Shown: positions 8,883 to 17,709 of the stretch, one piece after another
Position numbering within the stretch: the first letter of the stretch is position 1
How the letters are laid out: the number at the start of each line of letters is the position of its first letter
NCBI RefSeq assembly: GCF_017638545.1
Contig: NZ_CP072110.1
Span: 2,232,001-2,296,000 of the forward strand
From: Psychrosphaera ytuae
GTDB lineage: Bacteria > Pseudomonadota > Gammaproteobacteria > Enterobacterales > Alteromonadaceae
DNA length: 64,000 nt
Direction: 5' to 3'
Made by a program: the position numbers and the translations under genes
The notes under the pieces: model-generated
Database searches by the model: none
What the model saw: the letters and a program-made list of their open reading frames with translations, nothing else
Told to the model about the DNA's origin: nothing

Positions 8883-10421
8883 TTAATTATTCTGGTTCAG
8901 AAGCGCCTTAAACTCAATACAGACGCCATTTGTCCAGCCAAAGCCAGCCTGAACTTCATACTCTCCTCCACCGGCGAGTAAGTCAGGATCAACGACGTTG
9001 TATTTTTCCATAACTTTTCCGGTCGTTTTAAAACCCGTTTCTACTGTGTCTAGCCATCGCGTCATGATTTCTTTAGCGAGTTCGTTTTGGCCGTAGTTTA
9101 ATAACCCTTTTACAGTAAACCATTGCAATGGTGCCCAACCATTTGGACTGTCCCACTGTTGTGATGTCGAACAGGTTGTGGTGACCAAGCCACCTGGCAT
9201 TAAAAATTGATTATTAATGTGTTTAGCAACTTTGCTCACTTGGGTTTGAGTTGCAATGCCAATGAATAAAGGTAAAGAGGCTGCCAATGATGAAATACTC
9301 GTTTGGACTTTTGCGACAAAGTCATAATCAAAATAAAATCCTTGGTTTTTGTTCCAAAAATATCTATTGATCGCCGCCTCTCGTCGACTTGCGAGCGTAG
9401 TGTAGTGCTCAGCGCATACGTTATTTTGAACACGTAGGTAAAGTTCGGCGATGGTTTGCTCTAGCTTTAACAGCAGACAATTTAGGTCCACAGGCAAAAT
9501 ATGGGTGGTTTGAATACTCAAAAGTGACTCTGGGTCATTGAGCCAACGAGAACTAAAGTCCCAACCGGACTCGCATCCAGCACGAATATTTCGATATAGG
9601 TTAGGGCGAGCCGCTTCATTTAATTTTTCAGCTAATTCTTTGTCCTCTGAGAAGGATTCAGGTCGAGGGGTCGCCTCATCGTCCCAATATCGATTAAGCA
9701 AAGAACCATCAAGCAAGCGGACCACTCTGTTAATGGCATTGTTATTTGAATCTAGCTGGTTTTCACCTTTCATCCAAAATTGATACTCATCCTCCAAACC
9801 TTTGAGCCAGTGTTTGATTTGTTCTGGTGTAAGTTCTTGTTTTGATTCTTGAACAAGCTCCATTAATTGCTCAATCATCAACGCCAATACCGGAGGTTGT
9901 GAGCGTGATAAATAGTAATAACGGTTACCATTTGGGATCAGGCCATGACTGGACTGAATATCGATAAAGTTATTTACCATCGCTTTAACTAGCTCAGTTT
10001 TACCTGCTCTAATAAGCCCTAATGACGTAAAATAGCTATCCCAGTAATATATTTCTCTAAAACGGCCACCTGGAACAATATAAGGATGTTTTAAAGGGAT
10101 AAGCGATATTGAACTTTCGTTAAATTGTGCGCCTTGTAACAACTCCCACATAGCCTCGAAATAGCCATCAAGGTGTTGTGATTGGCTATCATCCGTTAGC
10201 TCTTTTGGTTCGTCCAGCTTAAAGTGTTGTTGGACAAATTCATTCAAGTCAAAATCTGCTGTCTTTGATTGGGCAGTATAACGCTCTAAAATCTCTTCTA
10301 TATCCACCTTTGGAATTGCATCGGCAAAAGTTTTGCTGTCCGAAAAGAGGTGCTGTGATTGGACTCGACGAAACAATTCTGAGCCGAAAAACACAGAGCA
10401 TTGGGTATGTGTTGCTTTCAT
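8883..10421 (-). CDS. treF: Cytoplasmic trehalase (GH37)
   Basis: A 512-residue alpha,alpha-trehalase that should hydrolyse trehalose to two glucose. Both family signatures are present: PGGRFREIYYWDSY (residues 117-130) and QWDSPNGWAP (422-431). The RAGCESGWDFSSRW segment carries the Asp known as general acid in GH37, and the GGGEYEVQAGFGWTNG tail is also conserved. There is no signal peptide, so it resembles the cytoplasmic TreF rather than periplasmic TreA. It lies three bases downstream of the MFS gene in one operon. An operator-like palindrome upstream of that operon points to control by the adjacent LacI regulator. Non-phosphorylated trehalose is therefore probably imported by the MFS protein and split in the cytoplasm. 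Confidence 0.93.
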   Translation of the reverse strand: MKATHTQCSVFFGSELFRRVQSQHLFSDSKTFADAIPKVDIEEILERYTAQSKTADFDLNEFVQQHFKLDEPKELTDDSQSQHLDGYFEAMWELLQGAQFNESSISLIPLKHPYIVPGGRFREIYYWDSYFTSLGLIRAGKTELVKAMVNNFIDIQSSHGLIPNGNRYYYLSRSQPPVLALMIEQLMELVQESKQELTPEQIKHWLKGLEDEYQFWMKGENQLDSNNNAINRVVRLLDGSLLNRYWDDEATPRPESFSEDKELAEKLNEAARPNLYRNIRAGCESGWDFSSRWLNDPESLLSIQTTHILPVDLNCLLLKLEQTIAELYLRVQNNVCAEHYTTLASRREAAINRYFWNKNQGFYFDYDFVAKVQTSISSLAASLPLFIGIATQTQVSKVAKHINNQFLMPGGLVTTTCSTSQQWDSPNGWAPLQWFTVKGLLNYGQNELAKEIMTRWLDTVETGFKTTGKVMEKYNVVDPDLLAGGGEYEVQAGFGWTNGVCIEFKALLNQNN

Positions 10422-10424
10422 TAA

Positions 10425-11660
10425 TTAAGCCTCCGTTACGTTTGGCAGGCGCGTCTTTTTGTAAAACAGTGAGACCGACAAAAACAACAAAACAATAGGT
10501 ACAATGGACAGATAAAAAGCTGTTTGACCACCAAATTTATCGAAAGTAAACCCTGTAATAATCGAGCCTGTGGTGCCACCGAGCGCGGAAAATACCACAA
10601 TCAAACCTGTCATCGCGGCATGTTGATGTTTTTCTAAACTGGACAACATGACAGAATTTAAAAGTGGATAGATTGGCGCCATAAATAGACCAATAAGAGG
10701 TAATAAAAACGCCACAAACGGAACATCAAACACAGACTTTATCGACTGGGCCGAATAGTCTGCAGACAGAGGCACAGTTAGTAAAATGAGCAATGACATG
10801 GCCGCCAAACACACAGTCAAAAAGACAAACCAGCTCACATATCGCAAAACAACCCCAGCTAAAAGTCGACCTACCGCCAGAGCCCCAGCAAAAATAGAAG
10901 TTAACTGTACGCTAACATCAGTCGGTAACCCTAAAACCTGATTGTTAAATGTCGGAAGCCATGTACCTATGCCTTGTTCGATGAGTACATACAAAAAGAT
11001 TGAAATAATAAAAATCAAAATAAGTTTGTCTAAACTCAGTTTGAGCATGTCAAAAAATGCTTGGGAAGGTGATTGTTTGGTTTCAATAGCCGGTATTGAA
11101 ATAGGTGAAAAGCTCACAAATAACAGAGCAACCACTGCTAATAAAGCCAAAATATAATACACGTTGAGCCACTCAAGAGAGCTAGTGTCATTTGGATCGA
11201 CAAACAGGCTGAATAACCAATACCCAGATAAGCTACCTAGCATGAAAATACCTTCTACGGTATTTAACAGCGATGAATGCTGCTCAGCAGAGTCGGTCAG
11301 CTGACCAATAATGGCATAAACTGCAACTTTAACGAGCGCAAAGGACACGCCTATTAAGGCAAATAAGAGTTGAATAGAGCCGAAGCTTGCCATGAGTGCA
11401 CTGTTCAATGAACCTATTGTGACAGCGATGAGCGCGATAAAAAGGGCAATTTTATAACCAAGCCGAGGGATCAAAGAGGCAATAAAAAACGAAGCAAATG
11501 CGATAGATAAGTCTTTAAAACCCTCAAGTGAGCTGGCTTCGGTTTTAGAGACGTCCATAGAATTTATCGCCTGCAAAATAACGGTACCAACGCTATTGAG
11601 CAAAATAGCAAACAAAAAATAACAGGCCGATATAGCAATGATTATACGAATTCGAGACAT
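10425..11660 (-). CDS. MFS transporter, probable trehalose/disaccharide permease
   Basis: A 411-residue polytopic inner-membrane protein with about 12 hydrophobic segments, typical of the major facilitator superfamily; the layout is closest to sugar/proton symporters of the FHS or related group. Substrate is inferred from context. It is the first gene of a two-gene operon with the trehalase (gap three bases). An operator-like palindrome sits 53 bases before its start codon, matching the ones near the LacI regulator and TonB receptor. The membrane fold is certain from sequence; specificity for trehalose is inference. Confidence 0.8.
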   Translation of the reverse strand: MSRIRIIIAISACYFLFAILLNSVGTVILQAINSMDVSKTEASSLEGFKDLSIAFASFFIASLIPRLGYKIALFIALIAVTIGSLNSALMASFGSIQLLFALIGVSFALVKVAVYAIIGQLTDSAEQHSSLLNTVEGIFMLGSLSGYWLFSLFVDPNDTSSLEWLNVYYILALLAVVALLFVSFSPISIPAIETKQSPSQAFFDMLKLSLDKLILIFIISIFLYVLIEQGIGTWLPTFNNQVLGLPTDVSVQLTSIFAGALAVGRLLAGVVLRYVSWFVFLTVCLAAMSLLILLTVPLSADYSAQSIKSVFDVPFVAFLLPLIGLFMAPIYPLLNSVMLSSLEKHQHAAMTGLIVVFSALGGTTGSIITGFTFDKFGGQTAFYLSIVPIVLLFLSVSLFYKKTRLPNVTEA

Positions 11661-11712
11661 AGCTCACCCTCAATACTGATTTGATCTAAGCATATCGAGC
11701 AAATTATATTTT

Positions 11713-11726
11713 TGCAATCGTTTGCA
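11713..11726. promoter_or_regulatory. LacI-family operator upstream of MFS-trehalase operon
   Basis: The 14-bp near-palindrome TGCAATCGTTTGCA has the central CG typical of LacI-family operators. It differs by one base from the perfect palindrome at 12929-12942. Confidence 0.7.
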
Positions 11727-11820
11727 TGGTTTTGCAATCAATAACCTATTATTGGCAATATGATCAGGCCTAATGACTTACTGTAGTTCTTAAAAGCTCT
11801 AACTACCTGATAAATTGAGA

Positions 11821-12828
11821 TTAAGCACGAGTCGAACTGCGCTTAATCAGCTCAATATCGACAAGCTGCGAGGCCGTTTCTTGCTCATTAAATTGATTTA
11901 GTAGTTGTTGAACCATCAGTTTAGACGCTGTTTTGGTGTCTTGTTTAATGGTGGTTAGAGAGGGGTGTAGCAATTCGGCAAGTACAATATCATCAAAACC
12001 AACAATGCCGACTTCTCCTGGGATGTTAATATAACGCTCTTTCAGGGCTTTCATTGCACCTAGCGCAACCATGTCACTGGTTGCGACAATCGCATCAAAA
12101 AACAAACCCTGTTTGAGGATCAATTCGTTGATTTTGTTATAGGCAGAGTTGCTCGTAATGTCGATGGGTACGACTAATTCCGGGTCATGAGGAAGACTCG
12201 CTTCAGTGAGAGCTCGTTGATAGCCTTTGTAGCGCTGAGTCATTTCGGCATGTTCCGCATCACCCAAAAATAATACGCGCTTGGCTCCACCGGAAATCAG
12301 GTGTTGCGTTGCAAGATAACCACCTAGCTCGTTATTACTGCCGACAATAGGATAATTAGACTCGGTTAGCGGATCACCCCAAACAACAAGAGGAGCATTG
12401 TGGGCGGCCAGGTTATCCACTTCGACCGAGCTTTTACCTTGCCCGATGACAATTAACCCGTCAACGCGGCTGCTTTGAATGAAGTAGTTGTACCAATCAC
12501 TCGTTGCCATATGAGAATTAGACAGAAGAAGTTCGTAACCTTGCTCGTTAAGTGCCTCGTTTAAATCACCAACCACTTTTAACAAAAATGGGTCACTGAT
12601 ACTTTGAGCTGTGTTGTCCGTTAAGTTGAGAATGACACCGACGACGTTGGTTTTTTGGGTTCTTAATCGGCTGCCGGCGGTATTAACACTAAAGTTGTGC
12701 TGTTTTGCTAGAGATTGAATACGGTCTCTGGTTTCTTGCTTGATCACTGGGTTGTTTTTTAAAGCTCGTGATACGGTAGACGTCGATACGCCAGCTAATT
12801 CGGCAAGTTTTACGATATTCATCTTCAT
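11821..12828 (-). CDS. LacI family transcriptional regulator of the sugar locus
   Basis: A 335-residue LacI/GalR repressor. The N-terminal helix-turn-helix VKLAELAGVSTSTVSRALKN (residues ~6-25) and hinge are followed by a periplasmic-binding-protein-like ligand domain. An alternative start two codons in (12822) is possible. It sits between the MFS-treF operon and the TonB receptor. Three TGCAA-CG-TTGCA-type sites occur, one before the MFS gene and two between this gene and the receptor, so autoregulation and control of both units are likely. The effector is probably trehalose, a derivative, or another alpha-glucoside; the sequence cannot decide. Confidence 0.9.
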   Translation of the reverse strand: MKMNIVKLAELAGVSTSTVSRALKNNPVIKQETRDRIQSLAKQHNFSVNTAGSRLRTQKTNVVGVILNLTDNTAQSISDPFLLKVVGDLNEALNEQGYELLLSNSHMATSDWYNYFIQSSRVDGLIVIGQGKSSVEVDNLAAHNAPLVVWGDPLTESNYPIVGSNNELGGYLATQHLISGGAKRVLFLGDAEHAEMTQRYKGYQRALTEASLPHDPELVVPIDITSNSAYNKINELILKQGLFFDAIVATSDMVALGAMKALKERYINIPGEVGIVGFDDIVLAELLHPSLTTIKQDTKTASKLMVQQLLNQFNEQETASQLVDIELIKRSSTRA

Positions 12829-12905
12829 AGCGCAGGTTACTTTGTAATTTCTGTTCGGATTATTTTCATTCTACCTTCGTTTTGTCGTGACTTCCTAGTG
12901 GTTGA

Positions 12906-12919
12906 TGCAAACGATTGTA
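12906..12919. promoter_or_regulatory. LacI-family operator (imperfect)
   Basis: TGCAAACGATTGTA, an imperfect copy of the operator, is centred 23 bp from the perfect site. Two turns of helix between them would allow cooperative binding over the regulator/receptor promoters. Confidence 0.65.
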
Positions 12920-12928
12920 AAAAACTAT

Positions 12929-12942
12929 TGCAAACGTTTGCA
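12929..12942. promoter_or_regulatory. LacI-family operator (perfect palindrome)
   Basis: TGCAAACGTTTGCA is a perfect 14-bp palindrome about 90 bases before the TonB receptor start and 101 bases before the divergent LacI gene. Confidence 0.8.
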
Positions 12943-13033
12943 TTTGTTTTTAAGGTAGTGTTCGAAAATAAAAACAGCTCATAAATCGAACAAATATTAA
13001 CAACAGTCAAATTTCAAGTTGGGAGAAACCTCA

Positions 13034-15292
13034 ATGAACAAGTTGCACAAATTAAATGCTGTGTTCAGTGCCGTAGCCTTATCTTTAATGGCAGCACCAG
13101 CACTAGCAGAAGAGTCAAAAGACAAAGAAAAAAACGTAGAAGTCATCGTCGTTAGTGGTACACCAGGTGGTGTAGGGATCAGCAAAAAAGACGCAAGTTT
13201 TGCTATTACTAATGTAGACGCAGATCTAATCGAAAAGATTTCACCAAAAAGTACCGCAGATTTATTCAAAGCCGTGCCTGGTATTTGGGTAGAGAGCTCT
13301 GGTGGTGAATCTGGTGCTAATGTGTTTGTTCGAGGTTTCCCGGCAAGTGGTGATGCGCCATTTTTAACCTTGAGCATTGAAGGCTCTCCTATTTATCCAG
13401 CCCCGACCTTGTCTTTCCTAGAAAACTCGTCGATTTTCCGAATCGACGAAACCATCGAAACAATGGAAGCGTTGCGCGGTGGTCCAAACCCAGTGGTATC
13501 AAATGGCCAACCAGGATTAACAACTAACTTTAGACTTAAGCGCGGTGGCCCAGATACAGCTGCCTTGGCTAAATACACCACTTCAGATTATGGCCTACAG
13601 CGTGCTGATTTAGTACTAAGTGGCGAGCTTTCTGATGATTTGTACTACATGATTGGCGGTTATATTAAACGCTCGCCAGGAATTCGAGATGCGGGCTTTA
13701 CTTCAGAAGACGGCCAACAGGTTACCATTAATTTGACCCGCGAATTCGATAAGGGTGAAGTTAACTTCTATAGCCGAATCACTGACGACACAGGAACATG
13801 GTACCTACCGACTCCACTTAATGTTGAAGGTGTTGATGCGGGATACACGCAGCTTGGTACGTTGAATCGTCAAGCCAAATTGTACTATGGTGCGAATAAC
13901 GAATCTGACATATTCGATTTTGGGGAAGGTCGCGGTTGGAAAGGCCATGTGACAGGCGGTAGCGTCAAGTTCGACCTTGGTAATGGTTGGAATATCATTG
14001 ACCGCTTTAGTTTAACATCGGGTGATGCGAATACCTTTGGATTAGTGCCTGAAGGTGCAGCAACCAAACTAGCCAATGTCGCCGACAACGGTGAATCTGC
14101 AACCGGTGCTGTGACTGGCACTGTTTATGGCGCTGACACTGACGTTCAACAAATTGGTCGTTGGGTTGTGTTAAAAGATATCCGTGCTTTTACTAACGAT
14201 CTTGCATTGAGTAAATCATGGGATAACTTGTCTACGTCGGTTGGTTTGTACACTGCATCGACCTCTGCTAACGATTGGTGGTCACTGGGTAACCAGGCTT
14301 ATCACGTGCTTGAGTCTGGTGGCGAAATGCTCTCAGGCATAGAGTGCAACGATGCAATTGAAGGCTGTACTTGGAACTACGACATTGCATCGACAGGTGA
14401 TGCTCGAACTCGTGCTCTTTATGCAACTGCTAGTTACATTATCAATGAACAACTAACCGTCGACGGTGGTATTCGTTCAGAAAATCACGTTGTTGAATAT
14501 AGTGTTGATGAAGGTTTAGACGGTCAAATTACTAAAGCACTATCTTACGACGAATCTAAAACATCATGGACGTTAGGTGCTAATTACTCAATTGATGAGT
14601 CTAATGCGGTATTCGCTCGAGTAAATAACGGCTATAAAATGCCTTACTTCGATGACTTCCGAGATAATTACGGTGCTTACACTTCAGGCCAAAACCTGAT
14701 CAAAGAAGTATCGCAATTAGAAGTTGGCTACAAATATATGACCGATGCAATCCAAGCATACACCACTATATTTACCAATGAAGTCCAAGGTGACACTTTT
14801 GTACGTCGTCCTGGTGTACCAGCCGAAATTCTTACAAATGAGGCGATTGGTGCCGAGTTTGATGTGAACTTCACAAATCAGGAAGGATTTAACGTCAACT
14901 TAAATGCGACGGTTCAGGACACTGAAATCACTGCAAGTGCGACTAACGAAGGTAATGAATCACAACGTCAGCCTGGTTGGCAGCTGCGTGTGACGCCGAG
15001 TTACGCATTCGAGCTTGAAAACCAACAATACCTTACGGTATACGGTACAGTGACATCAGTAGACGACCGTTTTGGTAATAACGAAAATACCGTTGTCCTT
15101 GATGGATACACTAAAGTTGATTTAGGTTTGTTATACGAGCCAACTGATCAAGTTAAATTGCAACTTGCCATCGATAACGTATCCGACAAGCTAGGCATTA
15201 CAGAGGGTGATCCGCGTAACCCAGCGGCTCCGAATGGACGTTACATTATGCCACGCAGCATCAAGCTAAGCGTGACATATCAAATGTTCTAA
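13034..15292 (+). CDS. TonB-dependent receptor, probable oligosaccharide (trehalose-type) uptake
   Basis: A 752-residue outer-membrane receptor. A signal peptide (residues 1-27, ending APALA) is followed by a plug domain with ADLFKAVPGIWVES and NVFVRGFP, then a 22-strand-type barrel ending in a terminal Phe (LSVTYQMF). The ATG at 13034 follows GGGAGA with seven bases of spacing; an in-frame TTG at 13019 is rejected. It is divergent from the LacI gene, with two LacI-type operators between them and no Fur-like site. It is therefore more likely a carbohydrate receptor than a siderophore receptor. It would move the sugar across the outer membrane for the MFS permease and trehalase. The receptor fold is firm; the substrate is inferred. 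Confidence 0.88.
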   Translation: MNKLHKLNAVFSAVALSLMAAPALAEESKDKEKNVEVIVVSGTPGGVGISKKDASFAITNVDADLIEKISPKSTADLFKAVPGIWVESSGGESGANVFVRGFPASGDAPFLTLSIEGSPIYPAPTLSFLENSSIFRIDETIETMEALRGGPNPVVSNGQPGLTTNFRLKRGGPDTAALAKYTTSDYGLQRADLVLSGELSDDLYYMIGGYIKRSPGIRDAGFTSEDGQQVTINLTREFDKGEVNFYSRITDDTGTWYLPTPLNVEGVDAGYTQLGTLNRQAKLYYGANNESDIFDFGEGRGWKGHVTGGSVKFDLGNGWNIIDRFSLTSGDANTFGLVPEGAATKLANVADNGESATGAVTGTVYGADTDVQQIGRWVVLKDIRAFTNDLALSKSWDNLSTSVGLYTASTSANDWWSLGNQAYHVLESGGEMLSGIECNDAIEGCTWNYDIASTGDARTRALYATASYIINEQLTVDGGIRSENHVVEYSVDEGLDGQITKALSYDESKTSWTLGANYSIDESNAVFARVNNGYKMPYFDDFRDNYGAYTSGQNLIKEVSQLEVGYKYMTDAIQAYTTIFTNEVQGDTFVRRPGVPAEILTNEAIGAEFDVNFTNQEGFNVNLNATVQDTEITASATNEGNESQRQPGWQLRVTPSYAFELENQQYLTVYGTVTSVDDRFGNNENTVVLDGYTKVDLGLLYEPTDQVKLQLAIDNVSDKLGITEGDPRNPAAPNGRYIMPRSIKLSVTYQMF

Positions 15293-15312
15293 GCATCACA
15301 CTCTTAATAATC

Positions 15313-15341
15313 AAAGCCACTTCACTTGAAGTGGCTTTTTG
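15313..15341 (+). terminator. Rho-independent terminator after TonB receptor
   Basis: An 11-bp perfect stem AAAGCCACTTC with complement, tight loop, then a run of five T. Confidence 0.88.
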
Positions 15342-15389
15342 GTTTGGGACTTTAAATTGGCTATTACAAAGCTTGAAAACAAGTGTAAA

Positions 15390-15404
15390 TGAGAATTGTT
15401 ATTA
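15390..15404. promoter_or_regulatory. Fur-box-like site 1
   Basis: TGAGAATTGTTATTA resembles the 7-1-7 Fur motif (TGATAATNATTATCA). It lies upstream of the siderophore receptor in an AT-rich promoter region. Confidence 0.6.
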
Positions 15405-15436
15405 TTTAGCTTTACAAAATGCTTCCTTTAAAATAT

Positions 15437-15459
15437 GATAATGCGAATTGTTCTTATTT
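15437..15459. promoter_or_regulatory. Fur-box-like site 2
   Basis: A GATAATGCGAATTGTTCTTATT-type sequence whose core matches the Fur consensus. It is the second copy of a GAATTGTT core within 60 bp, as is usual for Fur-repressed siderophore receptor genes. Confidence 0.65.
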
Positions 15460-15516
15460 GTAATTTTATTTAAGAACGTTTAACCATTTTTACGATCATT
15501 TTTGGAAGGAAAAGTA

Positions 15517-17634
15517 ATGCAAGCTTTTAAAATCAATGCAGTGTGTGCTGCGACGATTTTTGCGATGTCAAATTCGGTATATGCATCAGAAACAGTCGAT
15601 ACAGACAAGATTGAAAAAATCGAAGTTAAAGGCAGTTATATCGAAGGTTATGGTGCAGATGACGTAAACGGCGCGTCGCGATTAGACCTCAAAATGGTCG
15701 AAATCCCGCAGTCAGTATCGGTAATTAGCTCTACACAGCTTAAAGATTTCCAATTAAATGATATTAATTCGGCACTCGATACCGCAACGGGTGTCAGAGT
15801 TGAACGTATCGAAACCGACCGTACTTACTACACTGCGCGTGGTTTTGATATTACTAACTTTCAGGTTGATGGTGTTGGCTTGCCATTGATTTCAGGTAAC
15901 AACCACGCGGATGAAGATACCGCTATTTACCAGCGTATCGAAGTAATCCGTGGCGCAAATGGTTTGATGACTGGGGTAGGTAACCCTTCAGCAACGGTTA
16001 ACTTTATCCGTAAGCGCCCTACCGCTCAGCAAGACATTGATTTAAATATCACTAAAGGTTCTTGGAACAAAACTCGAGTAGAAGCGGATTTCTCTACCCC
16101 AGTCACTGATAATGTTGCGTTTCGTGTTGTAGCTGTAAAACAGCGCAATGATTCATATTTGGATCGCTACTCGCAAGATAAAACGGTCGCATATGGCTTT
16201 TTAGAGGTAAACCTTTCAAAAGATACTCAATTATCTTTTAGCCACACCATCAATGACAATGACGCGACTGGCAATAACTGGGGCGCAAACCCACTGTTTT
16301 ACACAGATGGTACGGCTACGAACTATGATGTGGGCACAAACACATCAGCCAATTGGGCGTATTGGGACGTTAAGCGTAGCAATACTGTCGTAGAGTTTAC
16401 TCATTTTATTAATAATAACTGGGATTTACGTGCAACTTACTCACGTAAAGAGACAGACGAAGACTCAGAGTTGTTTTACGTATACGGCACTCCAGATAAA
16501 ACAACTGAGTTGGGTTTAATGGGTTATGCCAGTGAATATGACCACAACGATGATCACAACTTATTTGACGTTTATGCCAAAGGAAACTTCCAGTTGTTCG
16601 GTCGCGATCACCAAGTTGTTGTCGGTCTTAGTCATGCTGATATGGAATACGAAGATATTTCGTTATATGACTACTCAACGCCTTATGGCTTTCCAGCTGT
16701 TCCTGCTTTACCTACATGGGATGGAAATACACCTAGACCAACTTTTAACGATGGGCTGACTGGTGCAGAAATCGAAACTACTCAAAAAGCAGCGTATTTC
16801 ACAGCTCGATTAAACTTAGCGGAAGGTTTGCACACTATCGTTGGTGGTCGTTTTAACGATTGGGATGTTCAAGGTCAAAGCTATGGGGTTGTCCAAGACC
16901 GCGGTGATAATGTATTCATTCCTTATGTAGGTGCGGTTTATCAAGTAACACCAACTGTATCTGCATATGCGAGCTACACAGAAACCTTCTTATCACAGAC
17001 CGAACTCGACATTAACGATAAAGTACTAGACCCAATTACTGGTGAGAGTGCTGAAATCGGAGCAAAAGCAGAGTTATTTGAAGGTCGTTTGATTGCTTCA
17101 GTAGCGTACTTCGATGTTAAACAAACCAATGTTGCCAAATTAGACCCTGCAACTGCTGCATTAGGCCCAGATGATCAACGTTACATTGGTACAGATGGTA
17201 TCAGTAGCACGGGTTATGAGCTTGAATTAGCTGGTCAAATTGGTGATAGCACAAACATCAGTTTTGGCGTGACCGACTTTGAAGTGGACGGTGATGAGAC
17301 TGTAAAAGGTTACACCCCAGACACATTGATTAAACTAGCGATCACTCATGACGTTACTGCCATCGAAGGCTTGACGTTAGGTGCTAATGCAAACTTTCAA
17401 AGTGACATTAGCCGAATCCAAGGTGCCTTACCAAACGGTGCAAGTATTGTCACAGAGCAAGACGCTTACACACTTGTTAATTTGATGGCTAGCTATCAAA
17501 TCAATGACAAGATCAGTGTTGCCCTAAATGCCAATAATGTGACAGATGAAAAGTACATTAACAGCTTGTACTGGGCACAAGGGTATTACGGTGCACCATC
17601 TAATTACTCTGCAACGGTTAGCCTTTCTTTCTAA
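15517..17634 (+). CDS. TonB-dependent siderophore receptor
   Basis: A 705-residue outer-membrane receptor. The signal peptide is residues 1-24 (ending VYA). The plug contains KMVEIPQSVSVISSTQLKDF, ALDTATGVRVERIETDRTYY and ARGFDITNFQVDGVG, the usual pattern for the TonB-siderophore receptor subfamily. The barrel ends in Phe (YSATVSLSF). The ATG at 15517 has GGAAGGA six bases before it; the in-frame TTG at 15502 is rejected. Two Fur-like sites lie upstream. A PepSY membrane protein follows, as in many siderophore uptake loci. The siderophore class cannot be determined from sequence alone. Confidence 0.9.
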   Translation: MQAFKINAVCAATIFAMSNSVYASETVDTDKIEKIEVKGSYIEGYGADDVNGASRLDLKMVEIPQSVSVISSTQLKDFQLNDINSALDTATGVRVERIETDRTYYTARGFDITNFQVDGVGLPLISGNNHADEDTAIYQRIEVIRGANGLMTGVGNPSATVNFIRKRPTAQQDIDLNITKGSWNKTRVEADFSTPVTDNVAFRVVAVKQRNDSYLDRYSQDKTVAYGFLEVNLSKDTQLSFSHTINDNDATGNNWGANPLFYTDGTATNYDVGTNTSANWAYWDVKRSNTVVEFTHFINNNWDLRATYSRKETDEDSELFYVYGTPDKTTELGLMGYASEYDHNDDHNLFDVYAKGNFQLFGRDHQVVVGLSHADMEYEDISLYDYSTPYGFPAVPALPTWDGNTPRPTFNDGLTGAEIETTQKAAYFTARLNLAEGLHTIVGGRFNDWDVQGQSYGVVQDRGDNVFIPYVGAVYQVTPTVSAYASYTETFLSQTELDINDKVLDPITGESAEIGAKAELFEGRLIASVAYFDVKQTNVAKLDPATAALGPDDQRYIGTDGISSTGYELELAGQIGDSTNISFGVTDFEVDGDETVKGYTPDTLIKLAITHDVTAIEGLTLGANANFQSDISRIQGALPNGASIVTEQDAYTLVNLMASYQINDKISVALNANNVTDEKYINSLYWAQGYYGAPSNYSATVSLSF

Positions 17635-17652
17635 CTTATTCTTGAAGCAATT

Positions 17653-17691
17653 GGGCGCACTGTGAGTTAAATCACAGTTGTGCCCTTTTTT
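17653..17691 (+). terminator. Terminator between siderophore receptor and PepSY gene
   Basis: A GGGC..CTGTGA stem with an AACACTGT-type return arm ending in GCCC (one bulge) and a run of six T. It lies in the 75-base gap, so the PepSY gene is probably read by read-through or its own weak promoter. Confidence 0.75.
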
Positions 17692-17709
17692 CGTATATGG
17701 ACAAACCAC

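Noticed and set aside
13034..15292. First TonB receptor as a second siderophore receptor
   Set aside because: It has LacI-type operators and no Fur-like site, and the adjacent genes are for sugar use.
17680..17709. GTG start for the PepSY gene
   Set aside because: It lies within the terminator hairpin of the upstream gene.
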